A DNA stretch of 64,000 nucleotides from Pseudomonas orientalis (lineage in GTDB: Bacteria; Pseudomonadota; Gammaproteobacteria; Pseudomonadales; Pseudomonadaceae). The position numbers were made by a program, and so were the translations under genes. The notes beneath the pieces were generated by a model. That model was not told where the DNA came from and ran no database searches. It saw only the letters and a program-made list of their open reading frames with translations. The stretch covers positions 1,705,001 through 1,769,000 of the forward strand of contig NZ_CP094351.1 in assembly GCF_022807995.1 (NCBI RefSeq). The letters are read 5' to 3'. Shown piece by piece: positions 25,025 through 35,311 of the stretch (its first letter is position 1; every line of letters begins with the position of its first letter).

Positions 25025-25765
25025 TTACTGGGCGTCGAACGCCTGCCCATTGATCCCTGCACTGTCCGGCCCCATCAGGTACAGGTACACCGGCATGATG
25101 TCTTCCGGCGCCGGCCGCTCCATCGGGTTTTCTCCCGGGTACGCCTGGGCCCGCATGCTGGTGCGCGTACCACCCGGGTTGATGCTGTTGGCGCGCACGG
25201 CGGCGACGTCTTCCAGCTCGTCGGCCAGGGTTTGCATCAAGCCTTCGGTGGCAAACTTCGACACACCGTAAGCGCCCCAATACGCCCGACCCTTGCGCCC
25301 GACACTGCTGGAGGTGAACACCACCGACGCATCCTGGGACAGCTTGAGCAGCGGCAGCAGGGTGCTGGTCAGCATGAACATCGCATTGACGTTCACGTGC
25401 ATCACCCGCATGAAGTTCTCGCCGGACAATTGCTCGATGGGCGTGCGTGGGCCGATGATCGAGGCGTTGTGCAGCAGGCCGTCGAGGTGGCCGAACTCCT
25501 TTTCGATCATCGCCGCCAGCTCATCGTATTGATGGGGCAGGGCGGTCTCCAGGTTGAACGGGATCACCACTGGCTGCGGCTGGCCGGCGGCTTCGATCTC
25601 GTCATACACCTGGGCCAGGTTGGCTTCGGTCTTGCCCAGCAGCAGCACGGTGGCACCGTGGGCGGCGTAGGTTTTCGCCGCCGCCGCGCCGATTCCGCGA
25701 CCGGCGCCGGTAACCAGGATCACCCGGCCTTTGAGCAGTTCTGGAGGGGCAGAATAATCAAACAT
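25025..25765 (-). CDS. yciK: YciK-type short-chain dehydrogenase/reductase
   Basis: This 246-residue SDR has the cofactor motif TGAGRGIG, the NNAG-equivalent HNASIIG, and the catalytic Ser...Tyr-X3-Lys (SSSVGRKGRAYWGAYGVSKF). The start MFDYSAPPELLKGRVILVTG is characteristic of YciK, an oxidoreductase whose substrate is not established. In pseudomonads yciK follows mupP and ubiG, as here. The ATG at 25765 is chosen because family members begin there; upstream codons run into a REP element. A REPIN separates it from mupP. Confidence 0.88.
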   Translation of the reverse strand: MFDYSAPPELLKGRVILVTGAGRGIGAAAAKTYAAHGATVLLLGKTEANLAQVYDEIEAAGQPQPVVIPFNLETALPHQYDELAAMIEKEFGHLDGLLHNASIIGPRTPIEQLSGENFMRVMHVNVNAMFMLTSTLLPLLKLSQDASVVFTSSSVGRKGRAYWGAYGVSKFATEGLMQTLADELEDVAAVRANSINPGGTRTSMRAQAYPGENPMERPAPEDIMPVYLYLMGPDSAGINGQAFDAQ

Positions 25766-25800
25766 AAATAACCTCAAATTCGAAAACACCGAAGATCCCC

Positions 25801-25891
25801 TGTGGGAGGGGGCTTGCCCCCGATAGCGGTGGATCATTCAACAAATGCAGTGACTGACACACTGCAATCGGGGGCAAGCCTCCCTCCCACA
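25801..25891. repeat. REPIN, GGGGGCTTGCCCCC family (copy 4)
   Basis: An inverted pair of the same element with one extra base in the right arm (GCCTCCCTCC). The spacer is related, in reverse orientation, to those at 14000 and 24911. It sits between mupP and yciK, within a likely operon. Confidence 0.92.
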
Positions 25892-25915
25892 TTGGATCTT
25901 CATCGATCAGTTAAA

Positions 25916-26587
25916 TCAGCAACTGCACAGCGCGTTATCCAGAACCTTGCGCAGTTCCAGCGGGTGATCCACCACCACGTCCGCACCCCAGTGACGCGGG
26001 TTGTCGTCCGGGTGGATATAGCCGTAGGTGACCGCCGCCGTGCGCGTACCGGCATCGCGACCGGATTCGATATCACGCAAATCATCGCCCACGAACAACA
26101 CGCTGGCCGGGTCGAGGTCGAGCATCTTGCACGCCAGGATCATCGGTTCCGGGTCCGGCTTGCTGTTCTTCACGTGATCCGGGCAGATCAGCACGGCGGA
26201 GCGTTCGGCCAGGCCCAATTGCTGCATGATCGGCTCGGCAAAGCGCAGCGGCTTGTTGGTGACCACGCCCCAGATCAGCCTGGCTTTCTCGATGTCTTCC
26301 AACAGTTCGGCCATGCCGTCGAACAGTTTGCTGTGTACCGCGCAATCCTTGAGGTAGCGCTCGAGGAATTCCTGGCGCAGCGCTTCGAAACCTGGCGACT
26401 CCGGGTCCATCGAGAAGGTCACGGCGACCATCGCCTTCGCGCCGCCGGAGATTTCATCGCGGATATGCTGGTCGTTGATCGGCGGCAGGCCACGGTCGGC
26501 GCGCATGGCCTGGCAGATGGCGATAAAGTCCGGCGCGGTGTCCAGCAGGGTACCGTCCATGTCGAAGAGAACCGCTCGCAACTTCAC
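25916..26587 (-). CDS. mupP: N-acetylmuramic acid 6-phosphate phosphatase MupP
   Basis: This 223-residue HAD phosphatase has [10 protein letters not shown] (motif I), VVTNKPLRF (motif II), NSKPDPEPM (motif III Lys) and [10 protein letters not shown] (motif IV). It is in the phosphoglycolate-phosphatase-like group. The position directly after ubiG and before yciK is that of MupP in pseudomonads, which dephosphorylates MurNAc-6-phosphate in the AnmK-MupP-AmgK-MurU peptidoglycan recycling route and affects fosfomycin sensitivity. The start is a GTG with AGGAG eight bases upstream, four bases after the ubiG stop. Older annotations call this gene gph. Confidence 0.87.
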   Translation of the reverse strand: MKLRAVLFDMDGTLLDTAPDFIAICQAMRADRGLPPINDQHIRDEISGGAKAMVAVTFSMDPESPGFEALRQEFLERYLKDCAVHSKLFDGMAELLEDIEKARLIWGVVTNKPLRFAEPIMQQLGLAERSAVLICPDHVKNSKPDPEPMILACKMLDLDPASVLFVGDDLRDIESGRDAGTRTAAVTYGYIHPDDNPRHWGADVVVDHPLELRKVLDNALCSC

Positions 26588-26591
26588 AGGC

Positions 26592-27290
26592 TTACTCCTC
26601 GCGCAGGGTCTGGATCATGTAGTTGACGTCAACGTCGTTGGCCAGCTTGTAGTGCTTGGTCAGCGGGTTGTAGGTCAGGCCGATGATGTCCTTGACGGTC
26701 AGCCCGGCCTGGCGGCTCCACGCGCCCAGTTCGGAGGGGCGGATGAATTTCTTGAAGTCATGGGTGCCGCGCGGCAGCAGCTTCATGATGTATTCGGCGC
26801 CGATGATCGCGAACAGATAAGCCTTGGGGTTGCGGTTGATGGTGGAGAAGAACACCTGGCCGCCGGGCTTGACCATGCGGAAGCAGGCGCGGATCACCGA
26901 AGACGGGTCCGGCACGTGTTCGAGCATTTCAAGGCACGTGACCACGTCGAACTGCTCGGGCATTTCCTCGGCCAGGGCTTCGGCGGTGATCTGGCGGTAC
27001 TCCACGCTCACCCCGGACTCCAGTTGATGCAACTGGGCCACGGCCAGCGGTGCTTCGCCCATGTCGATCCCCATCACGGTGGCGCCGCGCTGGGCCATGG
27101 CTTCACTGAGGATGCCACCGCCGCAACCGACATCCAGCACCTTTTTGCCGGCCAGGTTGACGCGTTCGTCAATCCAGTTGACCCGTAGCGGGTTGATGTC
27201 GTGCAGCGGCTTGAACTCGCTCTCACGGTCCCACCAGCGGTGGGCCAGGGCTTCGAATTTGGCGATTTCGGCGTGGTCGACGTTGCTCAT
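26592..27290 (-). CDS. ubiG: Ubiquinone O-methyltransferase UbiG
   Basis: This 232-residue SAM-dependent methyltransferase has motif [14 protein letters not shown], the acidic SAM ligand region VMGIDMGE, post-[12 protein letters not shown], and [14 protein letters not shown]. It carries out both O-methylations in ubiquinone biosynthesis. The N-terminus ([15 protein letters not shown]) is diagnostic of UbiG. It starts 29 bases downstream of mtaD and is followed four bases later by mupP, so mtaD-ubiG-mupP probably form one operon. Confidence 0.96.
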   Translation of the reverse strand: MSNVDHAEIAKFEALAHRWWDRESEFKPLHDINPLRVNWIDERVNLAGKKVLDVGCGGGILSEAMAQRGATVMGIDMGEAPLAVAQLHQLESGVSVEYRQITAEALAEEMPEQFDVVTCLEMLEHVPDPSSVIRACFRMVKPGGQVFFSTINRNPKAYLFAIIGAEYIMKLLPRGTHDFKKFIRPSELGAWSRQAGLTVKDIIGLTYNPLTKHYKLANDVDVNYMIQTLREE

Positions 27291-27319
27291 GGTGAATCCT
27301 CTGAATCTGATAAATCGGT

Positions 27320-28651
27320 TTATTCGCTGTGCCCGCTGATGCGTTGGCCCCAGGCAATGGCCGTGGCGGTCAACTGTGCTTCATCCATGCGGGTCAATCG
27401 TCGGTCGTCGAGCAACTGCTTGCCGGCGACCCAAAGGTGTTTCACGCAATCGCGACCGGTCGCGTAGATAAGCTGTGAGACCGGATCGTAGATCGGTTGT
27501 TGCGCCAACCCCGACAGGTCGAAGGCGACGATATCCGCAGCCTTGCCGACTTCCAGCGAGCCGATCTGACTGTCCAGGCCCATGGCCCGCGCGCCATTGA
27601 GGGTTGCCATGCGCAGCGCGCGATGGGCGTCCAGCGCGGTGGCCGAACCGGCGACGGCCTTGGCCAGCATGGCGGCGGTGCGGGTTTCGCCCAACAGGTC
27701 GAGGTCGTTGTTGCTGGCGGCGCCGTCGGTGCCTATAGCCACATTGACGCCAGCCTGCCACAGGCGTTCAACCGGGCAGAAGCCGCTGGCCAGTTTCAGG
27801 TTCGATTCCGGGCAATGGATGACGCTGGTGTTGCTTTCTACCAGCAAAGCCAGGTCATCCTCGCTGATTTGGGTCATATGAACGGCCTGGAAGCGCGGGC
27901 CCAGCAAGCCGAGGCGACTCAGGCGGGCCAGTGGCCGCTCGCCCGTCTGTTCCACGGCCTGCTGCACTTCGAAGGCGGTTTCGTGCACGTGCATATGAAT
28001 CGCAGCGTCCAGCTCTTCAGCGATGATCCGGATCTTTTCCAGGTTCTCATCGTTGACGGTATACGGCGCGTGGGGGCCGAACGTGATTTTGATGCGTGGA
28101 TGATGCTTGAGGTCGCCGAACAGCTCGATGCCCTGGCGAATCGCCTCATCGGCGTTGCTGGCGCCCGGGACCGGAAAGTCCAGGATCGGAATGGCGATCT
28201 GCGCGCGCATGCCGCTGTTGTGCACGCAATCGCTGGCGACCTTGGGGTAGAAATACATATCGGAGAAGCAGGTGATGCCGCCCTTGAGCTGCTCGGCGAT
28301 GGCCAGTTGAGTGCCGTCGCGCACGAAGGCTTCATCGACCCACTTGGCCTCGGCGGGCCAGATGTGTTTTTCCAGCCAGGTCATCAACGGCAGGTCATCG
28401 GCCAGGCCGCGAAACAGGCTCATCGCCGCATGCCCGTGGGCGTTGATCAGTCCCGGGCTGAGCAGCATGCCCGGCAGCTCGCGCACTTCGCTGGCCTCAA
28501 GCTTCAATGCCGCCGCCCGCGGCCCGATAAACACGATGCAACCGTCGCGGATACCCAGGCCATGCTCCCTGAGCACCACGCCGGCGGGTTCGACGGGTAC
28601 CAGCCAGGTCGGCAGCAGTAATAGGTCGAGCGGGGCGGCAGTGGGCGTCAT
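27320..28651 (-). CDS. mtaD: 5-methylthioadenosine/S-adenosylhomocysteine deaminase (TRZ/ATZ family)
   Basis: This 443-residue amidohydrolase has the metal ligands in [15 protein letters not shown], later His residues in HMHVHET and VHMTQ, and the metal Asp in [11 protein letters not shown]. It belongs to the TRZ/ATZ/MtaD group; in P. aeruginosa the homologue deaminates 5'-methylthioadenosine to methylthioinosine. It is divergent from mtnA, the next-but-one enzyme of the same salvage route, across ~110 bases. This matches the Pseudomonas MTA pathway in which deamination precedes phosphorolysis. Confidence 0.9.
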   Translation of the reverse strand: MTPTAAPLDLLLLPTWLVPVEPAGVVLREHGLGIRDGCIVFIGPRAAALKLEASEVRELPGMLLSPGLINAHGHAAMSLFRGLADDLPLMTWLEKHIWPAEAKWVDEAFVRDGTQLAIAEQLKGGITCFSDMYFYPKVASDCVHNSGMRAQIAIPILDFPVPGASNADEAIRQGIELFGDLKHHPRIKITFGPHAPYTVNDENLEKIRIIAEELDAAIHMHVHETAFEVQQAVEQTGERPLARLSRLGLLGPRFQAVHMTQISEDDLALLVESNTSVIHCPESNLKLASGFCPVERLWQAGVNVAIGTDGAASNNDLDLLGETRTAAMLAKAVAGSATALDAHRALRMATLNGARAMGLDSQIGSLEVGKAADIVAFDLSGLAQQPIYDPVSQLIYATGRDCVKHLWVAGKQLLDDRRLTRMDEAQLTATAIAWGQRISGHSE

Positions 28652-28760
28652 CGCAGGCTTCTTCCTGGGCAGCTATAAAAGAAGGGCGAAGTATACCCGA
28701 GCGCCCCGGCTGGCGGATCGCTATAATCGGCGGCTTTTGTTCATGAGTACGGGGTAGGGG

Positions 28761-29831
28761 ATGCGCGACCGACTGTTGGCGGCAGAGAAGGTGAAGGCCA
28801 TCGAGTGGCGTGATGGCGTGCTGCACCTGCTCGATCAGCGTGCGCTGCCGGCCCGGGAAAGCTGGCTGGCATGCTCGACCGTCGTCGAGGTGGCCGCCGC
28901 CATTCGCGCGAGGGTGGTGCGCGGCGCGTCGGCCATCGGGATCAGTGCGGCCTACGGCCTGGTGCTGGCTGCGCGCGAGCGCCTTGCTGAGGGCGGCGAC
29001 TGGCAAGCGGCGTGGGAAGAAGACTACGCATTACTGGCCGATACCCGGCCCACCGCATCCAACCTGTTCTGGGCGTTGAAGTGCATGCGCGACCGCCTCG
29101 ACCGCCTCAAGCAACATGCCGACCCGTTGGCGGTGCTGGAAGCCGAAGCCATCGCGATTCATGAAAGCGACCGCGAAGCCAATGTGGTCATGGCCCAATT
29201 GGGCCTCGAGCGCATTCGCAAGCATCAGGGCAATGCCCAGGCGATCCTGACCCATGGCAACGCTGGCGCGTTGGCCACCGGCGGTGTCGGCACGGCTCTT
29301 GGGGTGATCCGCGCGGCGTTCCTGGAAGGCCTGGTCGAGCAGGTCTATGCCAATGAAACCCGTCCGTGGCTGCAAGGCTCGCGACTGACCGCCTGGGAGC
29401 TGGCCGGCGCCGGTATTCCGGTCACGGTAAATGCCGACTCCGCCGGGGCGCATATCCTCAAGACCAAAGGCGTCACCTGGGTGGTGGTCGGTGCGGACTG
29501 CATCGCGGCCAATGGCGATGTGATCAGCACGATCGGTACCTATCAGCTGGCCGTTTGCGCGATGCATCACGGCGTACGCTTCATGGTGGTGGCGCCGAGC
29601 TCGACCCTGGATCTGATGATGGCTACCGGCGATGATGTAAGCCTGGAAGAGCGTGATGCCGGTGAGTTGCTGGAGGTGAACGGCCAGCGGTTGGAGGTGC
29701 AGGCCTTCAACCCGGCATTCGACGTCACGCCGGCCGATCTGATTGATGTGATCGTGACTGAAAAAGGGGTGGTGGAACGGCCGGATACCGCCAAGCTGGC
29801 GAGGTTGATGTGCCGTAAGCGGCTGCATTGA
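28761..29831 (+). CDS. mtnA: S-methyl-5-thioribose-1-phosphate isomerase
   Basis: This 356-residue eIF2B-like sugar-phosphate isomerase opens [16 protein letters not shown] and has [32 protein letters not shown] with the catalytic Cys region nearby, and [20 protein letters not shown] with the catalytic Asp. It converts methylthioribose-1-phosphate to the ribulose form in methionine salvage. The ATG at 28761 follows TAGGGG. The divergent mtaD gene makes a salvage pair; the phosphorylase linking them must lie elsewhere. Confidence 0.94.
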   Translation: MRDRLLAAEKVKAIEWRDGVLHLLDQRALPARESWLACSTVVEVAAAIRARVVRGASAIGISAAYGLVLAARERLAEGGDWQAAWEEDYALLADTRPTASNLFWALKCMRDRLDRLKQHADPLAVLEAEAIAIHESDREANVVMAQLGLERIRKHQGNAQAILTHGNAGALATGGVGTALGVIRAAFLEGLVEQVYANETRPWLQGSRLTAWELAGAGIPVTVNADSAGAHILKTKGVTWVVVGADCIAANGDVISTIGTYQLAVCAMHHGVRFMVVAPSSTLDLMMATGDDVSLEERDAGELLEVNGQRLEVQAFNPAFDVTPADLIDVIVTEKGVVERPDTAKLARLMCRKRLH

Positions 29832-29854
29832 GGGTAGTTGTGTCTGTGCGATGG

Positions 29855-29930
29855 CTATCGGGGGCAAGCCCCCTCCCACATTTTTGACTGTGTTCACAAT
29901 TCAAGTGTGGGAGGGGGCTTGCCCCCGATT
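29855..29930. repeat. REP pair, GGGGGCTTGCCCCC family (copy 5), reversed arrangement
   Basis: Two copies face the opposite way to the other pairs: CGGGGGCAAGCCCCCTCCCA at 29859-29878 comes first, then TGTGGGAGGGGGCTTGCCCC from 29905, with only 24 bases between. This is the outward-facing version of the usual REPIN. Confidence 0.9.
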
Positions 29931-30256
29931 GGCCCTCAAAGTCAATAAAACTACCGGATCCAGCCTCAAAAAACAGCACCACCCCACCTCTGAGCCCCTC
30001 TCGTCCTCCTCAAGCCTGTCATCCGTCAAATTACTAGCCTCCATGCGCATCAGGGGGATAGGTGCGTGGCGGCGATTGTGATAACATCCGGCGGTTTCCA
30101 GGGCCGCCCCGAGGGGTTGCCCATAACGTGCAGATCCGTGTCATAACTCGTTGATTTGTCGTAAGTCGTTGTCAGGCACTCTGCCGACAGCGGCGAGCTT
30201 TGTTCGTCCCGAATGGATGTAACGAAGTTTCACCCGAAAAAGGAATCAGGCTTCTC
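29931..30256 (+). other. gyrA upstream region without a gene
   Basis: After the REP pair this stretch shows no credible coding frame. It should hold the gyrA promoter and leader; TGATAACAT near 30078 could serve as a -10 element, but I see no convincing matching -35. The sequence before the gyrA ATG includes AAAAAGGAATCAGG, which supplies its ribosome binding site. Confidence 0.5.
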
Positions 30257-32911
30257 ATGGGCGAACTGGCCAAAGAAATCCTCCCGGTCAATATCGAAGA
30301 CGAGCTGAAACAGTCCTACCTCGACTACGCGATGAGCGTCATTGTCGGTCGGGCACTGCCTGATGCGCGCGACGGCTTGAAGCCCGTGCACCGGCGTGTG
30401 CTGTTCGCGATGAGCGAGCTGGGTAACGACTGGAACAAGCCGTACAAGAAATCTGCCCGTGTTGTCGGTGACGTGATCGGTAAGTATCACCCTCACGGCG
30501 ACACTGCGGTGTACGACACCATCGTTCGGATGGCACAGCCGTTTTCCCTGCGCTACCTGCTGGTAGACGGCCAGGGCAACTTCGGTTCGGTCGACGGCGA
30601 CAACGCTGCGGCCATGCGATACACCGAAGTGCGCATGACCAAGCTGGCGCACGAACTGCTGGCCGACCTGCATAAGGAAACCGTGGACTGGGTGCCGAAC
30701 TACGACGGCACCGAAATGATCCCGGCCGTCATGCCCACCAAGATTCCCAACCTGCTGGTCAACGGTTCCAGCGGTATCGCCGTGGGCATGGCCACCAACA
30801 TTCCGCCGCACAACCTCGGTGAAGTCATCGACGGTTGCCTGGCCCTCATCGACAATCCCGAGCTGACCGTCGATGAGCTGATGCAATACATCCCCGGCCC
30901 GGACTTCCCGACCGCTGCGATCATCAACGGTCGCGCCGGCATCATCGAAGCTTACCGCACCGGTCGCGGCCGTATTTACATGCGCGCCCGCTCGATCATC
31001 GAAGACATCGACAAGGTCGGTGGCCGTCAGCAGATCGTCATCACCGAACTTCCGTACCAGCTTAACAAGGCACGCCTGATCGAAAAGATCGCCGAGCTGG
31101 TTAAAGAGAAGAAGCTCGAAGGCATCACCGAATTGCGCGACGAGTCCGACAAAGACGGCATGCGCGTGGTGATCGAGCTGCGTCGTGGCGAAGTGCCCGA
31201 GGTGATCCTCAACAACCTCTACGCCCAGACCCAGCTGCAAAGCGTGTTTGGTATCAACGTGGTTGCACTGATCGATGGTCGCCCACGCATCCTGAACCTC
31301 AAGGATCTGCTCGAAGCCTTCGTGCGTCACCGCCGCGAAGTGGTCACCCGCCGTACCGTGTTCGAACTGCGCAAGGCCCGCGAGCGCGGCCATATCCTGG
31401 AAGGCCAGGCGGTTGCGCTGTCGAACATCGACCCGGTGATCGCCCTGATCAAGGCTTCGCCGACCCCGTCGGAAGCCAAGGAAGCGCTGATCAAGATGCC
31501 GTGGGAATCCAGCGCCGTCGTGGCGATGGTTGAACGTGCCGGCGCCGATTCCTGCCGCCCCGAGACCCTTGACCCGCAATACGGTCTGCGCGACGGCAAG
31601 TATTTCCTGTCGCCGGAACAGGCCCAGGCCATCCTGGAACTGCGCCTGCACCGCTTGACCGGTCTGGAGCACGAGAAGCTGCTGGCCGAGTACCAGGAGA
31701 TCCTCAACCAGATCGGCGAGCTGATCCGCATCCTCAGCAGCGCCGTGCGCCTGATGGAAGTGATCCGCGAAGAACTTGAAGTGATCCGCGCCGAATACGG
31801 CGACGTACGCCGCACCGAAATCCTCGATGCACGCCTCGACCTGACCCTGGGTGACATGATCCCGGAAGAAGAACGCGTGGTGACCATCTCCCACGGTGGC
31901 TATGCCAAGACCCAGCCGCTGGCGGCGTACCAGGCTCAGCGTCGTGGCGGTAAAGGTAAATCGGCTACAGGCGTGAAGGATGAGGACTACATCGCTCACC
32001 TGCTGGTCGCCAACAGCCACACCACGCTGCTGCTGTTCTCCAGCAAAGGCAAGGTGTACTGGCTGAAAACCTACGAAATCCCGGAAGCCTCCCGTGCCGC
32101 CCGTGGTCGTCCGTTGGTCAACCTGCTGCCGCTGGACAGTGATGAATACATCACCACCATGTTGCCGGTCGAGGAGTACACCGAAGGTCATTTCATCTTC
32201 ATGGCCACCGCCATGGGCACCGTGAAGAAGACCCCGCTGGAATCCTTCAGCCGTCAACGCAGCGTGGGCCTGATCGCCCTTGAGCTGGATGAAGGCGACG
32301 TACTGATCTCCGCCGCGATCACCGATGGCGAGCGTGAAGTCATGCTGTTCTCCGACGGCGGCAAGGTCACGCGCTTCAAGGAATCCGACGTTCGCGCCAT
32401 GGGCCGTACCGCTCGCGGTGTGCGTGGCATGCGCCTGCCGGAAGGGCAGAAGCTGATCTCCATGCTGATCCCGGAAGAAGGCAGCCAGATCCTCACCGCT
32501 TCCGAGCGTGGCTACGGCAAGCGCACCGCCATCAGCGAGTTCCCGGAGTACAAGCGTGGCGGCCAGGGCGTGATCGCCATGGTCAGCAACGACCGCAACG
32601 GCCGCCTGGTCGGCGCGGTGCAGGTGCTCGACGGCGAGGAAATCATGCTGATTTCCGACCAGGGCACCCTGGTACGTACCCGCGTGGCAGAAGTGTCGAG
32701 CCTGGGCCGTAACACCCAGGGCGTGACCCTGATCAAGCTGGCCAAGGACGAGAAGCTGGTTGGTCTTGAGCGTGTGCAGGAGCCTTCGGAAGTTGAGGGC
32801 GAAGAGCTTGAAGGTGAGGAATTCGACGGCGAGGTGATCGCAGCCGGCGATGACAACGTCGACGAGCCAACCCTCGATGCTGCCGCAGGCGAAGAAGAAC
32901 CGCAGGAATAA
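30257..32911 (+). CDS. gyrA: DNA gyrase subunit A
   Basis: This 884-residue protein is the DNA-breaking subunit of gyrase, which introduces negative supercoils. Visible features are the quinolone-resistance region [14 protein letters not shown] with Thr83 and Asp87, catalytic Tyr122 in AAMRYTE, and the GyrA-box QRRGGKG at 561-567 followed by the six-bladed DNA-wrapping C-terminal domain. The tail is strongly acidic ([14 protein letters not shown]). Thr83 is the natural residue in Pseudomonas, so the region looks wild type. The ATG at 30257 gives the standard [10 protein letters not shown] start. A hairpin terminator follows. Confidence 0.98.
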   Translation: MGELAKEILPVNIEDELKQSYLDYAMSVIVGRALPDARDGLKPVHRRVLFAMSELGNDWNKPYKKSARVVGDVIGKYHPHGDTAVYDTIVRMAQPFSLRYLLVDGQGNFGSVDGDNAAAMRYTEVRMTKLAHELLADLHKETVDWVPNYDGTEMIPAVMPTKIPNLLVNGSSGIAVGMATNIPPHNLGEVIDGCLALIDNPELTVDELMQYIPGPDFPTAAIINGRAGIIEAYRTGRGRIYMRARSIIEDIDKVGGRQQIVITELPYQLNKARLIEKIAELVKEKKLEGITELRDESDKDGMRVVIELRRGEVPEVILNNLYAQTQLQSVFGINVVALIDGRPRILNLKDLLEAFVRHRREVVTRRTVFELRKARERGHILEGQAVALSNIDPVIALIKASPTPSEAKEALIKMPWESSAVVAMVERAGADSCRPETLDPQYGLRDGKYFLSPEQAQAILELRLHRLTGLEHEKLLAEYQEILNQIGELIRILSSAVRLMEVIREELEVIRAEYGDVRRTEILDARLDLTLGDMIPEEERVVTISHGGYAKTQPLAAYQAQRRGGKGKSATGVKDEDYIAHLLVANSHTTLLLFSSKGKVYWLKTYEIPEASRAARGRPLVNLLPLDSDEYITTMLPVEEYTEGHFIFMATAMGTVKKTPLESFSRQRSVGLIALELDEGDVLISAAITDGEREVMLFSDGGKVTRFKESDVRAMGRTARGVRGMRLPEGQKLISMLIPEEGSQILTASERGYGKRTAISEFPEYKRGGQGVIAMVSNDRNGRLVGAVQVLDGEEIMLISDQGTLVRTRVAEVSSLGRNTQGVTLIKLAKDEKLVGLERVQEPSEVEGEELEGEEFDGEVIAAGDDNVDEPTLDAAAGEEEPQE

Positions 32912-32922
32912 GCGGACACACA

Positions 32923-32955
32923 GGGGGCGGATGAAGATTCGCCCCCTTGTTGTTT
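32923..32955 (+). terminator. Terminator after gyrA
   Basis: GGGGGCG and CGCCCCC pair across a ten-base loop and are followed by TTGTTGTTTG. Position 12 bases past the gyrA stop supports a rho-independent terminator. Confidence 0.75.
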
Positions 32956-32983
32956 GTCCCCTTTGAAATGTAACGCCGCCCCC

Positions 32984-33083
32984 TGTAGGAGCGAGCTTGC
33001 TCGCGAAAATCGCCAACGATAACGCGGGCTGCCTGATACGCCCTTGCGCTCTCGGGTTTTTCGCGAGCAAGCTCGCCCCTGCA
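32984..33083. repeat. REPIN, AGCGAGCTTGCTCGCG family (copy 3)
   Basis: An inverted pair of TGTAGGAGCGAGCTTGCTCG with a ~45-base spacer sharing AACGATAACGCG with the copy at 16635. It lies between gyrA and serC. Confidence 0.9.
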
Positions 33084-33122
33084 GTGTTTGATTTCAGTCC
33101 CACCAGATCAGAGAGATTGGAT

Positions 33123-34208
33123 GTGAGCAAGAGAGCCTATAACTTCTGTGCCGGTCCCGCGGCGCTTCCTGAAGCAGTCCTGCAGCGCGCGCAGGCTGAA
33201 CTCCTCGACTGGCATGGAAAAGGCCTCTCCGTGATGGAAATGAGCCATCGCAGCGATGAGTTCGTGTCCATCGCCACCAAGGCCGAGCAGGACCTGCGTG
33301 ACTTGCTGGACATCCCCTCAAACTACAAAGTGCTGTTCCTGCAGGGCGGCGCGAGCCAGCAGTTCGCCCAAATCCCGTTGAACCTGCTGCCCGAAGGCGG
33401 CACGGCTGACTATATCGACACCGGAATCTGGGGTCAGAAGGCCATTGAAGAAGCCGCCCGCTACGGTCATGTCAACGTGGCAGGCACCGCCAAGGCTTAT
33501 GATTACTTCGCCATCCCCGGTCAGAACGAATGGAAGTTGTCCAGGGATGCGGCCTACGTGCACTACGTCGCCAACGAAACCATCGGCGGCCTGCAATTCG
33601 ACTGGGTGCCGCACGTGGGCGACGTCCCGCTGGTGTGCGACATGTCCTCGGATATCCTTTCGCGCCCGATCGATGTGTCCCGGTACGGCATGATCTACGC
33701 CGGCGCGCAGAAAAACATCGGCCCGAGCGGCATCCTGGTCAACATCATCCGCGAAGACCTGCTCGGTCGCGCGCGCTCGCTGTGCCCGACCATGCTCAAC
33801 TACAAGGTCGCGGCCGATAACGGCTCGATGTACAACACCCCGCCGGCATTCGCCTGGTACCTGTCCGGGCTGGTGTTCGAATGGCTCAAGGAGCAGGGTG
33901 GCGTGGCTGCCATGGGCAAGCTCAACGAAGTGAAGAAGCGCACCCTGTACGACTTCATCGATGCCAGCGGCCTGTACAGCAACCCGATCAATCTCGCCAA
34001 TCGCTCATGGATGAACGTGCCGTTCCGCCTGGCTGACGACCGCCTGGACAAGCCGTTCCTGGCCGGTGCCGACGAGCGCGGACTGCTGAACCTCAAGGGT
34101 CACCGCTCGGTCGGTGGCATGCGCGCCTCCATCTACAACGCTGTCGACATCCACGCGATCAACGCGCTGGTTGCCTACATGGCGGAGTTCGAAAAGGAAC
34201 ACGGCTAA
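33123..34208 (+). CDS. serC: Phosphoserine aminotransferase
   Basis: This 361-residue class V aminotransferase has the family start SKRAYNFCAGPAALP, LFLQGGASQQFAQIP, and the PLP lysine K197 in YAGAQKNIGPSG. It makes 3-phosphoserine in serine synthesis and acts in pyridoxal phosphate synthesis. The start is a GTG at 33123, which gives the exact family N-terminus; the frame is open upstream into the REPIN but that part is not conserved. Its stop overlaps the pheA start by one base (TAATG), so the two are coupled. Confidence 0.96.
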   Translation: MSKRAYNFCAGPAALPEAVLQRAQAELLDWHGKGLSVMEMSHRSDEFVSIATKAEQDLRDLLDIPSNYKVLFLQGGASQQFAQIPLNLLPEGGTADYIDTGIWGQKAIEEAARYGHVNVAGTAKAYDYFAIPGQNEWKLSRDAAYVHYVANETIGGLQFDWVPHVGDVPLVCDMSSDILSRPIDVSRYGMIYAGAQKNIGPSGILVNIIREDLLGRARSLCPTMLNYKVAADNGSMYNTPPAFAWYLSGLVFEWLKEQGGVAAMGKLNEVKKRTLYDFIDASGLYSNPINLANRSWMNVPFRLADDRLDKPFLAGADERGLLNLKGHRSVGGMRASIYNAVDIHAINALVAYMAEFEKEHG

Positions 34209-35302
34209 TGTCTGAACAAGAACTCAAGGCCCTGCGGGTACGCATCGACAGCCTGGACGAGAAGGTCCTCGAGCTGATCAGCGAGCGCGCACGCTGCGCC
34301 CAGGAAGTGGCCCGGGTGAAGATGGCATCTCTGGCCGAAGGCGAAGTGCCGGTGTTCTACCGGCCCGAGCGGGAAGCCCAGGTGCTCAAGCGCGTGATGG
34401 AGCGTAACAAGGGCCCGCTGGGCAACGAAGAGATGGCGCGGTTGTTCCGTGAGATCATGTCCTCGTGCCTGGCGCTGGAACAGCCGCTGAAAGTGGCGTA
34501 CCTCGGCCCGGAAGGCACCTTCACCCAGGCGGCGGCCATGAAGCATTTTGGCCATGCCGTAATCAGCAAGCCTATGGCTGCGATCGACGAAGTGTTCCGC
34601 GAAGTGGCGGCCGGTGCAGTGAACTTTGGCGTGGTGCCGGTGGAAAACTCCACCGAAGGCGCGGTCAATCACACGCTGGACAGCTTCCTGGAACACGACA
34701 TGGTGATCTGTGGTGAAGTCGAGTTGCGCATCCACCATCACCTGTTGGTGGGTGAAAACACCAAGACCGACAGCATCAGCCGTATCTATTCACATGCTCA
34801 GTCCCTGGCCCAGTGCCGCAAGTGGCTGGACGCGCACTACCCGAACGTCGAGCGCGTGGCGGTCTCCAGCAATGCCGAGGCGGCCAAGCGGGTCAAGGGT
34901 GAGTGGAACTCGGCGGCCATCGCCGGCGATATGGCGGCGGGCCTGTACGGGCTGACGCGCCTGGCCGAGAAAATCGAGGACCGCCCGGACAACTCCACGC
35001 GCTTCCTGATGATCGGCAGCCAGGAAGTACCGCCTACCGGCGACGACAAGACCTCGATCATCGTCTCCATGAGCAACAAGCCCGGCGCGCTGCATGAGCT
35101 GCTGGTGCCGTTCCACGACAACGGGATTGACCTGACGCGCATCGAGACGCGTCCTTCGCGCAGCGGTAAATGGACCTACGTGTTCTTTATCGACTTCATC
35201 GGGCATCACCGCGACCCACTGGTCAAAGGTGTGCTGGAGAAAATCAGCCAGGAGGCCGTGGCACTCAAGGTGCTGGGCTCTTACCCGAAAGCGGTTTTGT
35301 GA
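34208..35302 (+). CDS. pheA: Chorismate mutase / prephenate dehydratase (P-protein)
   Basis: This 364-residue bifunctional protein has an AroQ chorismate mutase domain (~1-95; LRVRIDSLDEKVLELISERA), a prephenate dehydratase domain (~97-275; VAYLGPEGTFTQAA, the TRFLMIG motif), and a C-terminal ACT domain (GALHELLVPF, then ETRPSRSGKW) that senses phenylalanine. It converts chorismate to phenylpyruvate. It lies between serC and hisC in the conserved Pseudomonas aromatic supraoperon. Confidence 0.97.
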   Translation: MSEQELKALRVRIDSLDEKVLELISERARCAQEVARVKMASLAEGEVPVFYRPEREAQVLKRVMERNKGPLGNEEMARLFREIMSSCLALEQPLKVAYLGPEGTFTQAAAMKHFGHAVISKPMAAIDEVFREVAAGAVNFGVVPVENSTEGAVNHTLDSFLEHDMVICGEVELRIHHHLLVGENTKTDSISRIYSHAQSLAQCRKWLDAHYPNVERVAVSSNAEAAKRVKGEWNSAAIAGDMAAGLYGLTRLAEKIEDRPDNSTRFLMIGSQEVPPTGDDKTSIIVSMSNKPGALHELLVPFHDNGIDLTRIETRPSRSGKWTYVFFIDFIGHHRDPLVKGVLEKISQEAVALKVLGSYPKAVL

Positions 35303-35311
35303 GGCGTTAAC

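Noticed and set aside
30488..30520. Thr83 of GyrA as a quinolone-resistance mutation
   Set aside because: Thr at this position is the natural residue in Pseudomonas; E. coli has Ser.
2634..33083. Repeated palindromic units as a CRISPR array
   Set aside because: The units are dispersed inverted REP pairs in separate intergenic gaps, with no regular spacers and no cas genes.
30230..33130. 966-codon open frame on the minus strand
   Set aside because: It lies antisense to gyrA, has no recognisable domain, and arises from the GC-rich codon pattern of gyrA.
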